Assembly (NCBI GenBank): GCA_030710605.1
Contig: CP092863.1
Span: 122,066,203-122,130,202 of the forward strand
Length of the DNA: 64,000 bases
Direction of reading: 5' to 3'
Origin: Cordylochernes scorpioides
Taxonomy: Eukaryota; Arthropoda; Arachnida; Pseudoscorpiones; Chernetidae
Positions 43,031 to 54,432 of this stretch are shown piece after piece; position 1 is the first letter of the stretch; each line of letters opens with the position of its first letter. Made by a program: the position numbers and the translations under genes. The notes under the pieces were generated by a model. It searched no databases. It was not told the DNA's origin and saw only the letters and a list, made by a program, of their open reading frames with translations.

Positions 43031-43690
43031 CCTCTCCCGTCAAAATAGACGTCAACTTGGCGCCATATATTGACTGTCGCCGCAAACTAGCGGTCTAGGG
43101 TCGGTGACAAAGCCACAACACCAGCTTTGGTAAACTGAAAAGCGTCCACCTAGAGACCATGGTTTCGGGCTAATGGCCCTTGTCAGTACAGGACAGACTT
43201 TATTCCATGAGATCCACAAGGGATCTAATGGAATCCTCACAATCTACCAAATATATTTTTAGCTGGTAAAGTGGCTAGGTCAAATCTATGGCCAGAATAT
43301 AGATGGAAATTTTGCCGGGAGGATATCGGTCTATAAAGATAAAGGTCACCTCTCCCGTCAAAACAGACGTCAAAACTAGACGCCATCTATTGACTGTCGC
43401 CGCAAACTAGCGGCTTCGGGTCGGTAACAAAGCCACAACACCAGCTTTGGCAAATTTTGACGGGAGAGGTGACCTTTATCTTCATAGGTGAATACCCTCC
43501 TGACAAAATTTCCATCTATATTCTGGCCATAGATTGGCCTAGCCACTTTACCAGCTAAACACGTCTTTGGTAGATTGTGAGTATTCCATTTGATTCCTCG
43601 TGGATCTCATGGAATAAAGTTTGCCGTGTACTGACAAAGGACATTAGCCCGAAACCATGGTCTCTAGGTGGACGCAATTTTAGTTATTCT
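43031..43690. mobile_element. Class beta element, decayed inverted composite
   Basis: Left arm with ribozyme remnant 43149-43192 (minus), a partial middle copy (43320-43470) and right arm with remnant 43626-43668 (plus). Both ribozymes carry the same G8-to-A change (CTGACAA), so the inverted arms arose from one already defective template or by conversion. Confidence 0.75.
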
Positions 43691-44067
43691 ATATACAGTT
43701 ACGAGCGTCATTCCTCATCAGTCGTCTCTGTCACCGTTTGCTTTTTTTTTTTTTTGGAATGGCGCCCTCCTATTGGTTGGCTACGGTCACGCCACCTTCC
43801 TCGTTTTTGTAACTATTGTTTTGGAGCGGGCGCTCTTTAAATAAATGCATATATTAATTAATAACTAAATGGAATACTTTCTTTTCTTTTCCCAGTATGA
43901 GACGCCTACGGAAGCCAACAGTACATAGACAGATAAAGCACATAGGCTATAGTTATTAACTAATATATGCATTTATTTAAGGCGCCAATTTATAATTGTA
44001 ACAAATAGTATTTAAATAAAAATATTCAATCGGGTAAAACACGGGCGTTGCCCGGGCCATTCGGCTA
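43691..44067 (+). mobile_element. Helitron 3' end
   Basis: ACGGGCGTTGCCCGGGC forms a terminal hairpin followed by CTAG at 44064-44067, as in Helitron 3' ends. The 5' end was not located; start given is only the edge of the previous element. An inverted ATATATGCATTTATTT-like pair lies at 43845 and 43960. Confidence 0.6.
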
Positions 44068-44504
44068 GTATTATATATTAACCAAAATATGTATGTACGC
44101 CTTGGTTACATATGGTTTCTGTTTTGCACGTGTGTTACACCTGTGGACGTATGTTATTGGTGTTTGATGTACATTTGTTGTACAGTATATTGACGCAATT
44201 GTATCTTAGAATATAAATTATCTTGTTGATATAGCTCTAATACATCGATATTGATACATATTGATTATCGAACCCCTCATATCAATCAATCAATCAATCA
44301 GTATCTACTGAAGAATTGATATTTTTCAGACCAATTCCGTCATATCCTATATAAAACGGCATAATACAAAGGAATGATTAGCTATAAAACGCACATATAG
44401 CATTCTTCCCATGTTTTCTCAATCTTAGATAAAATTTGCACCAAGAGCTCGAAAGCTCGCGGTTTCGATAATATTAAAAAAACTTATTACTAATCTCTTT
44501 TTAA
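44068..44504. other. No gene; short ATCA microsatellite
   Basis: (ATCA)n near 44280-44301; otherwise featureless. Confidence 0.45.
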
Positions 44505-45276
44505 TCTATATTAATAAAATGCAAATTTCATAAGTGTTGTTCACTAAAAACTTTCGTTACAATGCATCAATTTCGACCAAATTTTCAACATTTATGTAAA
44601 ACGAGATGGAGCAGGTTTTGCTTAACATCAAAATATTTTTCCCTAACATTAACATGCGTAACTTCGCTGTTATCGATTAAATTCAAAAAAATCAACAGAG
44701 GTAATTTTATTTATATATAAATACAAAATTAAATTTCAACAGAGTTAATTTTTTTACATACTAGCTAATAATCTCAATCTAAAAAATATTCAAAACAAGC
44801 AATTTTAAGATAACACCATATGTAAAACAGTCGGCCAAGAAAACAAATAACGTGTAATATATATATAATAAATATAATATATATAATATAACGATATAAT
44901 AACGGTATAAAGAAATAATGAACCTATCGTTCAAATTTATAATTGTAACGAATAGTATTTTAATTAAAACATTTTAAAAACACAGAGTTTGGAACGGGAC
45001 GTTTCACAAGAGTGACATCCATGGCGCCAATTTATAATTGTAACGAATAATATTTGAATTAAAACGTTTTTAAAATATATACGCACTCGGGTAAAACCCG
45101 GGCGTTGCCCGGGCCATTCGTATTATATAAATATATAATAAAAAATATAATTTAATGAATATTATTATCATTATTATCATAATAGTCTATGTTCCGGAAA
45201 ATTATTTTCAATAATATTCGTTAGGCAAACTTTCACTCAGATAAAACCCGGTCGAAGCCGGGTACACATCCGCTAG
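44505..45276 (+). mobile_element. Non-autonomous Helitron with a nested Helitron end
   Basis: 5' end TCTATATTAATAAAATGC, 3' hairpin CCGGTCGAAGCCGGGT followed by CTAG at 45273-45276. Inside, 44940-45120 holds another Helitron tail (CCCGGGCGTTGCCCGGGCC) like that at 44067 but lacking CTAG. No Rep/helicase frame. Confidence 0.7.
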
Positions 45277-45714
45277 TATATAATATAATCTCTTTCTCTC
45301 TGATTTATGTTATGATGAAGAATATTTCATATAAATACACAGTTCTTACCAATACCGTCAAGCGATTTTTAAACAAAATATGCAACTTTTAAAATCCTAT
45401 TTGGTCAATGAATATTCATTCTAAGGCTTGGAACTAGAGAAATATAAAGGTTGTGCGATTTCAACAACCACTTTCTAAATGGTTACATATATTGTTACAA
45501 ACCCCCCCCCCCTTGGGGGTAATTGTACTTGACATCCTATTTGCATATGCACATTATGTAAATTTTCTTGGATATGTATTTCATCACATGGTGGGTTTCA
45601 TAGATATTATTTCCTATATATATGTTATAATAAATATTATTTTGGGATAGAGATCAATTGCTGGTTGAGTACATGAGTACTTAATGGTATCGTTTGCAGT
45701 CGTGTCATCATGAA
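45277..45714. other. No recognisable feature
   Basis: Contains a C-run at about 45501 and an octamer at 45540. Confidence 0.45.
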
Positions 45715-45980
45715 AAAAAAGCAGAAGTACAATTATTTCTATCAAGTAGTTTTTATTTTAAATTACTTGAAGAAAATTACAATAAGACATTTTTCACAGT
45801 TATATAGAATTTATGAAATGAATTCTATATTAGTGAATTTCAAAAATAGATTAGATTATATTTATTTATTTACAACAAGTATTAAAAGTCGGCGTATTCT
45901 AAAACTATGGTCAAAAAACAAGTAGAATTATCAATGAATGAAAATAAAATATATTTTTTTAATTATAGAATATTTTTATA
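45715..45980 (+). repeat. Dispersed 250-bp repeat, second copy
   Basis: Collinear with 22170-22450. Confidence 0.65.
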
Positions 45981-46480
45981 TTTTTAGATTATATAATATA
46001 TATATTATTTCAATGGTATATATGCAGCTTATTGCCGAGTTGAATGCATATATATAGAATCAGATAAATTAATGCATAATAGAACTTCACACATACATAT
46101 ATAGAGATTGTAAAAAAATATTGAAGAAGAATATAATATGAAAAATATATAATTTATTTATTTATACCGATTGGTGTTTCACTCCCAACTTTCTCAGGGG
46201 AAATATGTTCTACAAATATGTTTTACATTGAGAACCTTCATTTTGTTGACAAAAATATATAGAAAACACCAGCCAATTAACTTCGAATATTACTTAAATG
46301 CACATTGAGATATATTACATAGGACTTATTTGCATATAATGTGGGCCACAGCTAATTATCCCAATTAACGGTAGTTCCCATAACAGAACGTAGCTTCATT
46401 AAAATATCGGTGTGGCTGCTTTGTTAAAAATTCCCAATTAACTAACGTATGAGTGCTAATGAAACTAATTGTCCTGCTCG
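45981..46480. other. No recognisable feature
   Basis: AT-rich; octamer near 46331. Confidence 0.45.
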
Positions 46481-46580
46481 GCATTGGTGGACCTTCGTGA
46501 TTGGACATTATCTAAGCCAATCAAATCCGAGCTATGCAAAGTTGGAAGCTCCACCTTTTTATACTTTTATGGTGAATAAA
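46480..46580 (+). promoter_or_regulatory. Promoter-like stretch
   Basis: ATTGG, CCAATCAAATCC, an octamer-like TATGCAAAG and TTTTATACTTTTATGG occur in that order within 90 bp, the arrangement of a CCAAT-octamer-TATA promoter. What follows (46590-46720) is a class beta element end, so no gene is identified. Confidence 0.35.
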
Positions 46581-46589
46581 ACTAAAGAT

Positions 46590-46720
46590 ATAGATGGAAA
46601 GCTGGTGTTGTGGCTTTGTCACCGACCTGAGACAGCTAGTTTGCGGTGACGGCCAATAGATGGCGTCTAGTTTTGACGTCTATTTTGACGGGAAAGGCGA
46701 CCTGTGTCTCTTTAAAAATA
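46590..46720 (+). mobile_element. Class beta element end fragment
   Basis: GCTGGTGTTGTGGCTTTGTC to GACGGGAAAGGCGACC, containing AATAGATGGCG. Confidence 0.7.
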
Positions 46721-48234
46721 AAGATATATTAAACTATTAGCTATGTAAATTAAAAATAAGGAGTCTCCTGATCGTTCAACTGAAAGTTTTATTTACATAT
46801 TAGCAATGTGTTTTACTTTTCTTAAGTAGGGAATAAAATAGACTTTCGACTATATGATCTTTATTCGTAGATCGCCCTGTTGAATAGCATGTATACGAAA
46901 GCTTGTATAATTTATTGCTCTGATACGTAAATTTAAATAACTTCCACTCTATCTCTCTAAATCTATAAATAATTTGTATATATATATATTTAAAACTATG
47001 TACATAAAATAGATTAAACATTTACATGCAAATATCCATATAGGATTTAGCGTGTGTTTTGTAATAAATAAATGTATAGGAAAGCTGTCGCTAATTAATA
47101 AAATAAATATTATTTCTATATTGAAGATGATCTTGTAAGACTAGCATTCATATTTAGAAGTAAAATTGATCTTGTTGAGAAGAAATTTTTAATTTTTTCT
47201 AGGTGAGGTGTGTGAGAATCATCTTTTAAAATTTTGATAAACTACGCCACACCTATTTACTCACAGGAATGTAAATTTATTAATATTTTTAACTATCTAC
47301 CAACCGAGAGATAAAAAAAAGAAAGTTTTTGCCAATACCTAATAGTTATGGTATTACGGTTATATAACACGGATCAATCCGAAAATAAAGCGCGACCGCG
47401 TGAAAGCCTACTCTTTTAAATATAAAAAAATAACATTCTGAAAATATATTCATTTGTTTATTATATATCTTCCCTTATTTATCTTTTTATGCAAATACAA
47501 TGATATGTAGATAGGGAAAAAAAAGAAAAAAATCCGCTTCAACTTTTTTTATCAAAAAACTGGCAGAAGATTCCTAATAGAGAAAGAATCAACAAAGGTG
47601 AAACGTTAACTAAACTAGCAGACGATAATAGTTAACATTGGAATAAGTCTCAGACGATGATCAGTAATGCCCCCGTCGTTACGTCTGCTTTAAAATTCAA
47701 TTTCTAAGGAGAGAGAGAGCCGCTCCCCCTGGCGTCAGTAACTGGTATTCAGACCCAATTAAGCCATTCTGCGAGCAACGGTCTTATCACAACACTATTC
47801 AATTTATGCAAATTATTTACATTCCGGGGTGACGGAGAAATAATTTGATGGTTTCCATTGTGAATACCAAGAAGGAGGTTTGCTCGAATTGAATTGTTTC
47901 GTTATCATGTCCCATGTAATTACGTTTTTATTTTTTACAGAAAATATGTAAATATTGTTTGTATATTTTTATGACTTATTTGAATATTGGTTTTAAAAAT
48001 ATATATATCTACACTGTTTTTCTCTTTTTATTTTTAAAATAGTTGTTGATAATGGATATGATGATGCGTAATTAACCCCCGTTATTCTATACCACATTTT
48101 ATAGGAAAATAAATTTCTTTTTAAGCCTAGATTTCTAGACGCTGGACCATTTCCTAGTTCAGCCATAGAATAATTCTTTGAGAAATGAACAGAAATAACT
48201 ATAAAAAACTAACTATATATATAGGAGATTAGTC
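46721..48234. other. No gene; A6U hammerhead-like motif at 46877
   Basis: CTGTTGA at 46877 and GAAAGCTTG at 46897. The rest is AT-rich with octamers near 47031, 47491 and 47811. Confidence 0.45.
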
Positions 48235-48444
48235 AGTAATTGAAGACTTGCCACTTTAGGGATTACAGGCAACCTCAGGACATATACAACTTGTATCAAA
48301 TATGCAACATCAGGACGCAACGTTAGGAGATAAACAAGCATTATATGCAACATATGCAACATCAGGGAAAATGCAATGTCAGGACTTATGTAATATCAGG
48401 ATATATGCAATATCAGAACATATGCAACATGTATTATAAGCAAC

Positions 48445-49318
48445 TAGGGCTTCCAATCTCGGTACATATTTTCAATCCCGGGATTCGGGATTGCTTTTTT
48501 CTCAATCCCGGGATTGAAAAACATTTTCGTCTTTCTACGCCAAGAGGTATATCGTTTCGTTCGTTATATATTTATTTTTTTCTTTTATATAGTGCCAATG
48601 ACGTGGCACTTACTTTGATGAAAACAACCTGAAAGCCATATATTTTGCGCCTGCTTATGAACTAAATCATTGCTTTTGGGTTACAGTTTGAAATTATCTG
48701 TCAATTACTGTACACACATCTGGAAAAAAATTACTGTTCTTGGAACTCTTAGACCACATCTCTTAATGCAATGTTGGGCAGTAATCCATTCAAAGTAATA
48801 CATTACCTTGTAATTACGATTACTTTGCAATGCATTACTTTGCAAAAAGAAATTTAATTGCATTAGAATGTAAACATAATTACTCGTAATTCTATATATA
48901 ATGATAGCAATTGTGATTAAAATTACTTGTAATTGTAATTATAGCAAATGTAATCATGATTATTTGCAATTGTGATTATAGAAAATGTAATCATTATTAC
49001 ATTTTGCCCAACTATGTATTAATGTTTAGAAAGAAGACAACCATTTCGAAAAGATCTTGCAGAATAACCCTTCGTTATTAGTGCATGAAAATAATTTCAA
49101 ATCTCTCAGAAAAAAAAAGACCCGAAATGCAGCTGTATAAACAAAAGGTCAAAAGTGTGCTATCTCATCATCTGTTTGATTACCAAAATGCTAGATAAGA
49201 AAAATATATTTTTGCGCTGGTTTTCATGCACAAACCAGTAATCCCGGGATTTTTCGAGCAGAATCCCGGGATTTCGGGATCATTATTTGGCTCCGGGATC
49301 CCGGGATTGGAGGCCCTA
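48445..49318. mobile_element. Non-autonomous hAT element
   Basis: Ends TAGGGCTTCCAATC and inverse (one mismatch), 8-bp duplication TAAGCAAC / TAAGAAAC at 48437-48444 and 49319-49326, subterminal ATCCCGGGAT repeats on both sides. 874 bp, no transposase. Confidence 0.85.
48775..49013. mobile_element. Nested hAT-like MITE
   Basis: GTTGGGCAGTAAT at the left and ATTTTGCCCAAC at the right, interior rich in GTAATTA repeats. Lies wholly inside the larger hAT element. Target duplication not clear. Confidence 0.6.
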
Positions 49319-49580
49319 TAAGAAACATCAGAACATATACAACATCAGGATAAATGCAATGTCAGGATATATGAAAAATCAGAACATACGAAAAATCAGA
49401 ACATATGCGACATCAGAACATATGCGACATCAGAACATATGCGACATCAGAACATATGTAACATCAGGACATATGCAAGATAAGGAGATATGCAACGTCA
49501 GGATATATCAAAAATCAGGAAATATGCAACGTCAGGATATATGCAAAATCAGGACATATGCAACATGCATTTAATGCCAA

Positions 49581-50084
49581 AAACCAGAGGTTCAGTCCCC
49601 ACCAACACAGTATCCAGGCTACAAACAGGATCTTCAAAACGATATGTTTCAATTGTAAAGAGTTTTATAAAAGTATAGAATGCTAAAATAAAATGTTGCT
49701 AAGCATAATAAAGAATTGCATAAAAATAATTTTGACAATCTAAGAAAATTAGTTTGTATATTTATATAAAAAAGGACAAAGTTCAAAAGTGTCCTTAAGG
49801 AAAAGGTATCCTATTACCAACGAGCTTCTAATTGGTAAATATTGTCATTTTAGAGTTGAGAAATGTTCTTTGAAGATGGGTTTCTTCTCAAATAAGTTCA
49901 ACTGTATATATATATATTTGTGTGTGTGCGAATGATTAATACAAGAGTTCGAAAATACATAGTTCATATCCCTGTAATTATTATTTATTAGCACTGAAGA
50001 AGAGATAAAGCTCGAAAGCAAGCCTCTACATGGCAAAATATTACATACTAAATAAATAAACGTTTTGCATGAGAAATTGTACTC
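49581..50084. other. No gene
   Basis: Hammerhead-like CTGAAGA with CTCGAAAGC near 49995-50030; otherwise featureless. Confidence 0.4.
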
Positions 50085-50280
50085 ATGGACAAAACTTAAG
50101 GAAGTTGTACCTTTCAGCATGTATATTGGGATTGAGACAATAACTCTGAAAGATATTACAGTGACCTTTATTGAAGACATACGAGATAACCATGTGTGAA
50201 AAAAAAAATTGCCTCTGTCTCCTTAAAAAAAATAGACGACCGGCGATATCAAAGACTTTCAACTTTCTTAAGTTTTATCC
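50085..50280 (-). repeat. Single-unit form of the 118-bp satellite element
   Basis: ACTCATGGACAAAACTTAAG at the left, CTTAAGTTTTATCCATGA at the right, one 118-bp unit between. Probably the ancestral layout before tandem expansion. Confidence 0.75.
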
Positions 50281-50329
50281 ATGATATATTTTATGATTAA
50301 TTTTATCCATAATATTAAGGAGCGAGATA

Positions 50330-50995
50330 TTTGTAAAGTGCAAAAGTCAAACTGCTTTTCACATATGTAGACATGTGATGCACTTACAGAGTAAAAGAAG
50401 TCGCTAACTACCCATCATGATTATCATGGCCTGTAACACGGGTGTACTAGGGATATATAATAATAGAAGCGAGCGAAGACTTCAATTATCGAAACACCAA
50501 GAATGAAAGAGTTCCTCTCATTGACAAAGGATGGATTAGATGAAAGAGCTGGGAATCGCTAACTACCCATCATGATTATCATGGGCTGTACCACGTGTAC
50601 TAGGGATAATAATAATAAGAAGAGCGAGAGAAGGCTTCAATTATCGAAACACCAAAAAATGAAAGAGTTCGATTCCTCTCATTGACAAAGGATGGATTAG
50701 ATAAAAGAGCTGGTAATCGCTAACTACCCATCATGATTATCATGGGCCGTAACACGGGTGTACTAGAGATAATAATAATAATAATAATAATAAGCGAGAG
50801 AAGACTTCAATTATCGAAACACCAAGAATGAAAGAGTTCGATTCCTCTCATNNNNNNNNNNNNNNNNNNNNNNNNNNNNNNNNNNNNNNNNNNNNNNNNN
50901 NNNNNNNNNNNNNNNNNNNNNNNNNNNNNNNNNNNNNNNNNNNNNNNNNNNTGGCAAAAGATGGATTAGATGAAAGAGCTGGGAATTAGAATAAA
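50330..50995 (+). repeat. ~155-160-bp tandem repeat derived from the SINE tail
   Basis: TCGCTAACTACCCATCATGA recurs at 50402, 50556 and 50717 and the array runs into the N gap. The first unit is joined to an intact SINE body, so the array seems to have grown from a SINE 3' end plus flank. Confidence 0.75.
50852..50951. other. Assembly gap, 100 N
   Basis: Exactly 100 N inside a tandem repeat of about 155-160 bp. The flanks are consecutive parts of the same repeat unit, so the gap probably marks collapsed tandem copies. Confidence 0.99.
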
Positions 50996-51559
50996 AGGAG
51001 TAGAGATGTTTTATGAAAAAAGTGAAAGTTGTATAAAAGCTTATGAATTATGCTTTGTTTTGAAAATGAATTTATTTTTGTTCCATATGCTTGAATTGAA
51101 TATTACACCTTAGTTCTATATATATATATATTATTGCTTAAAACGGAACACAACAAAACAAAAATGAAACTACAATTTCAAAATGATTTGATAACTAACT
51201 AAGAGAAGAAAAAACAATAAGAATTTTTAAAAATGATGATGATGATAAAAATTGAATATGTCTGCCAGAAAAAATGCTTCTATGCATTAGAAAATAAGAA
51301 TTAATTGCAAACTTAACATATAAACTTCAAACAGATGTGATAAAGAAAAGGTCAGAGTGTGGGATGAAAGGTTTAAAGAAGGCAACACGTCGTCCAATCC
51401 AAACACAGCCCAATGACGTCATACCCGATGACAGCAGTGTACAGAGGAGAAGCCTGATTTAGAGGCGAGATGTCGTGGAAGCATTGTTTACAGGCGGCGG
51501 CACTTTTTGCCTGTCAGCCGGGTTAGACATACGCCATCTATCGGCGAATTACACACAAT
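50996..51559. other. No gene; CCAAT-CRE segment
   Basis: GTCCAATCC and CCAATGACGTCAT (CRE TGACGTCA at 51414-51421) lie in a GC-richer patch at 51360-51545, followed by CGCCATCTATCGGCG at about 51531. Promoter-like but no exon seen. Confidence 0.35.
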
Positions 51560-52190
51560 GATTGATATCTTTATTCGTGATACCATATAGAAAACTTGAG
51601 GAAGTGGAAATTATTTGATGTTGTCGGTCGTCAGTTTTTTTTTTTTTTGAGGGGTACTTTTTGCCTGTCAGCTAAGTTAGACATACGCTTTCTATCGGCG
51701 AATCTCACACAATGATTGATATCTTTATTCGTGAAACCATGGTGAAAACTTGAGGAAGTGGAAAGTCTTTGATGTTGTCTGTCGTCAGTTTCTTTGAGGA
51801 GTACTTTTTGTCTGTCAGCTGGGTTAAACATACGCCTTCTATCGGCGAATCTTACACAATCATTAATGCCTTTATTCGTGAAACCATGGTGAAAACTTGA
51901 GGAAGTGGAAAGTCTTTGATGTTGTCTGTCGTCAGTTTCTTTGAGGAGTACCTTTTGTCTGTCAGCTGGGTTAAACATACGCCTTCTACCGGCGAATCTT
52001 ACACAATCATTAATGCCTTTATTCGTGAAACCATGGTAGAAACTTGAGGAAGTGGAAAGTCTTTGATGTTGTCTGTCGTCAGTTTTTTTTAGGAGTACTT
52101 TTTGTCTGTCAGCTGGGTTAAACATACGCCTTCTATCGGCGAATTCCACACAATCATTGATGTTTTTATACATGAAACTATGAATAAAAC
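51560..52190. repeat. 147-bp tandem repeat
   Basis: GTGAAACCATGG-type starts at 51577, 51731, 51878 and 52025 (spacing 154, 147, 147). Each unit ends in AAACTTGAGGAAGTGGAAAG, related to the ends of the 118-bp family. Confidence 0.9.
51631..52173 (-). CDS. Repetitive 180-codon frame over the 147-bp array (doubtful)
   Basis: The unit length is a multiple of three, so one frame stays open through three full 49-residue repeats and a part. Each repeat has CVRFADRRRMFNPADRQK and DDRQHQRLSTSSSF parts. Substitutions are mixed and there is no relative that I recognise. Most simply a by-product of period 147; low confidence as a gene. Confidence 0.2.
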   Translation of the reverse strand: MYKNINDCVEFADRRRMFNPADRQKVLLKKTDDRQHQRLSTSSSFYHGFTNKGINDCVRFAGRRRMFNPADRQKVLLKETDDRQHQRLSTSSSFHHGFTNKGINDCVRFADRRRMFNPADRQKVLLKETDDRQHQRLSTSSSFHHGFTNKDINHCVRFADRKRMSNLADRQKVPLKKKKN

Positions 52191-52199
52191 TTAAGAAGT

Positions 52200-52475
52200 G
52201 AAAATTATTTGATGTCGTCGGTCGTCAGGTTTTTTCTAAGGAGACAGAAACAATTTTGTTCACATTTGGTTATCTCGTATGTCTTTAATAAAGGTCAATA
52301 TGTATAAAAAATCTTTCAGAGTTATTGTCTGAATTCCGGAAAGATATTACAGTGACCTTTATTGAAGACATACGAGAAAACCAAGTGTGAACAGCCTCTA
52401 TCTCCTTAAAAAAGAATATAGACGACCGGCGACATCAAAAACCTTCCAATTCCTTAAGATTTATCCATGAGTATA
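52200..52475. repeat. Inverted pair of 118-bp family units
   Basis: TTCACATTTGGTTATCTCGT and its inverse face each other around 52330, bounded by AACTTAAG-type ends. Confidence 0.75.
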
Positions 52476-52479
52476 TGAT

Positions 52480-53301
52480 GAACAAAATATATTGCTTTAA
52501 TGAAGTTTTAAACAATAAAGCTACTCTTTTTAAACATTTAGAAAATGTAAAAAAAATATATATATTCCCAAAACCTTTTAAAAACATTTCGCAAAATTTA
52601 AGTCATTTTAAAGTCAATTAATAATTTTTCATGTTGAAAAAAAAAAGGTTTTAAAATTCTTAATTATTTTACTAATTAGAATTACGAAACCTTTAGAGAA
52701 AATAACTATTTTAAAATTAGGCCACTAACTAATTAATTTGTAGTTTTTTATATATATGATGTTGCTTCAATATTTTTTTAAATATATTTTTATTAATGGA
52801 ACATTATTCTTCATTACATAAGTGTATCACAGACCATCAATAAAGAATATTTTAAAAGCGAGATTTTATTTTTTAAATGTTAAAAAAACATTTTTTATTG
52901 ATATATTTCTATTATTTTTAAATAGGGTAGCCTTATAGTACATGTTTTTTAACTTTTTTAAGATATAAAAAAATGAATTTTTACAGTTTTGCATCTATAT
53001 TTATCTGTAATATTGGTAGAAATTTATCTGTTGAGATAAATGAAATATTTCTGGGATGCAAATGGCATATTTCCATACCTCGGCCTGAATGTTTTACATA
53101 TTTACTGAAGGCTATATGTAAAATTGTGTTTAGTAACTTATTTTTTTGGATATTTTGGGATATATTTGTATGGGGAAATATAGAATATTAGAGAACATAT
53201 ACTCGGTAAAAAATAGACTGTAAAATTCTTATCAAAGATACCGCAGAGTATGACTCACGCCATAAATATTTGCATAACTCCAACTCTAGTGAACCCGGAA
53301 A
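52480..53301. other. No recognisable feature
   Basis: Very AT-rich; short chance frames only. Confidence 0.5.
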
Positions 53302-53303
53302 TA

Positions 53304-53701
53304 CAGGGTGATCCAAAAGTCCCGCACAACTTTAAAAATTAATAACTCCCCGAATATTTGCGCTAGAGCAATGCGGTAAACACCATTGTGTTCAGGATGC
53401 AATGGGATTTTTTATGGCAAATAATGAAAAATTCGAAATTGATTTTAGTTACAATTTTATTCGCCAGATGGCGCTCTACCAGAATCAGAGATTCAGCGGC
53501 CAAATTGTTTGATAAATTGAAAAATATAACTGATCGACACGTATTTTCCCTTTTTGAATACCAGGAAAGAACCCTAATAATATCAAATAACAAATTAATA
53601 AAACACCACTTCGCCAAAAGTTAGAAGAAATGGTTAACGATTTTCAAATACAATCAGAGATATGTAAAATAGGTATATGCAAATTAAAACATGTAGCAAA
53701 A
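53304..53701. repeat. Left long terminal inverted repeat
   Basis: Inverse of 63526-63923; contains CGCCAGATGGCGC at 53462-53474. Confidence 0.92.
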
Positions 53702-54432
53702 ATATGTATATTTTATATGGGGTTTTGTGAAATAGATTGAATGTTTGAAAAACACTGCTGATATCAATACACTAATTTTTGAAATGTTAATATAGTACCA
53801 AAAATTATGATGGCACTATTAATAGGATTTCTTGCTATAAGAAATGTGTAGTTTCTTGACTGATTGGCGACCCTTGACTATTTAACTGGATATTTGTCAT
53901 GATCCAACAAATTAAATATAGAGGGGAGTGACAAAATATATTTGTCGTACTTTATTCCAAATATCCTATGGGCTTGTCAAATGTTATCATTGTTTATTAT
54001 ACTGTACACAATTTTTAAAAATGTGTCCCCTCAAATAAAAATAATTTTTAAATCGACCTTTTGCGTTGAAAAACGTGGTAGTAAAATCATTATGTTTTTT
54101 TTTTTTTTCACAAAATTTCTAAAGTTATTGGTGTACAGAAAATATTCCTTATGCTATTTCTTCTAATGAGCGAAAAGCGAAAACTAAACATAAGGGGGAA
54201 AATTGTGTGTACCAGTGTTATTCGAGAAGTTATAACACTCTGGTTTGCACGACATAATATGTGAGCAAATGACGAACAAAATATTACTGTTCACAAAAAT
54301 AGAGTCATGATGTGAGGACAGCATTTATTATCCCCATATCCCAACACAAAGAGCTGCAAAATATTGGTAGATAATATAATACATGGCAGCTTATATAACA
54401 CATGAGGTAACTGCTTTCTTTCTTGTATTAGG

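Larger units (their letters stand above)
48235..49580 (+). repeat. ~17-18-bp minisatellite split by a hAT element
   Basis: Units like ACATATGCAACATCAGG occupy 48250-48440 and 49325-49575 with much variation; open frames here are by-products of the repeat. Confidence 0.85.
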
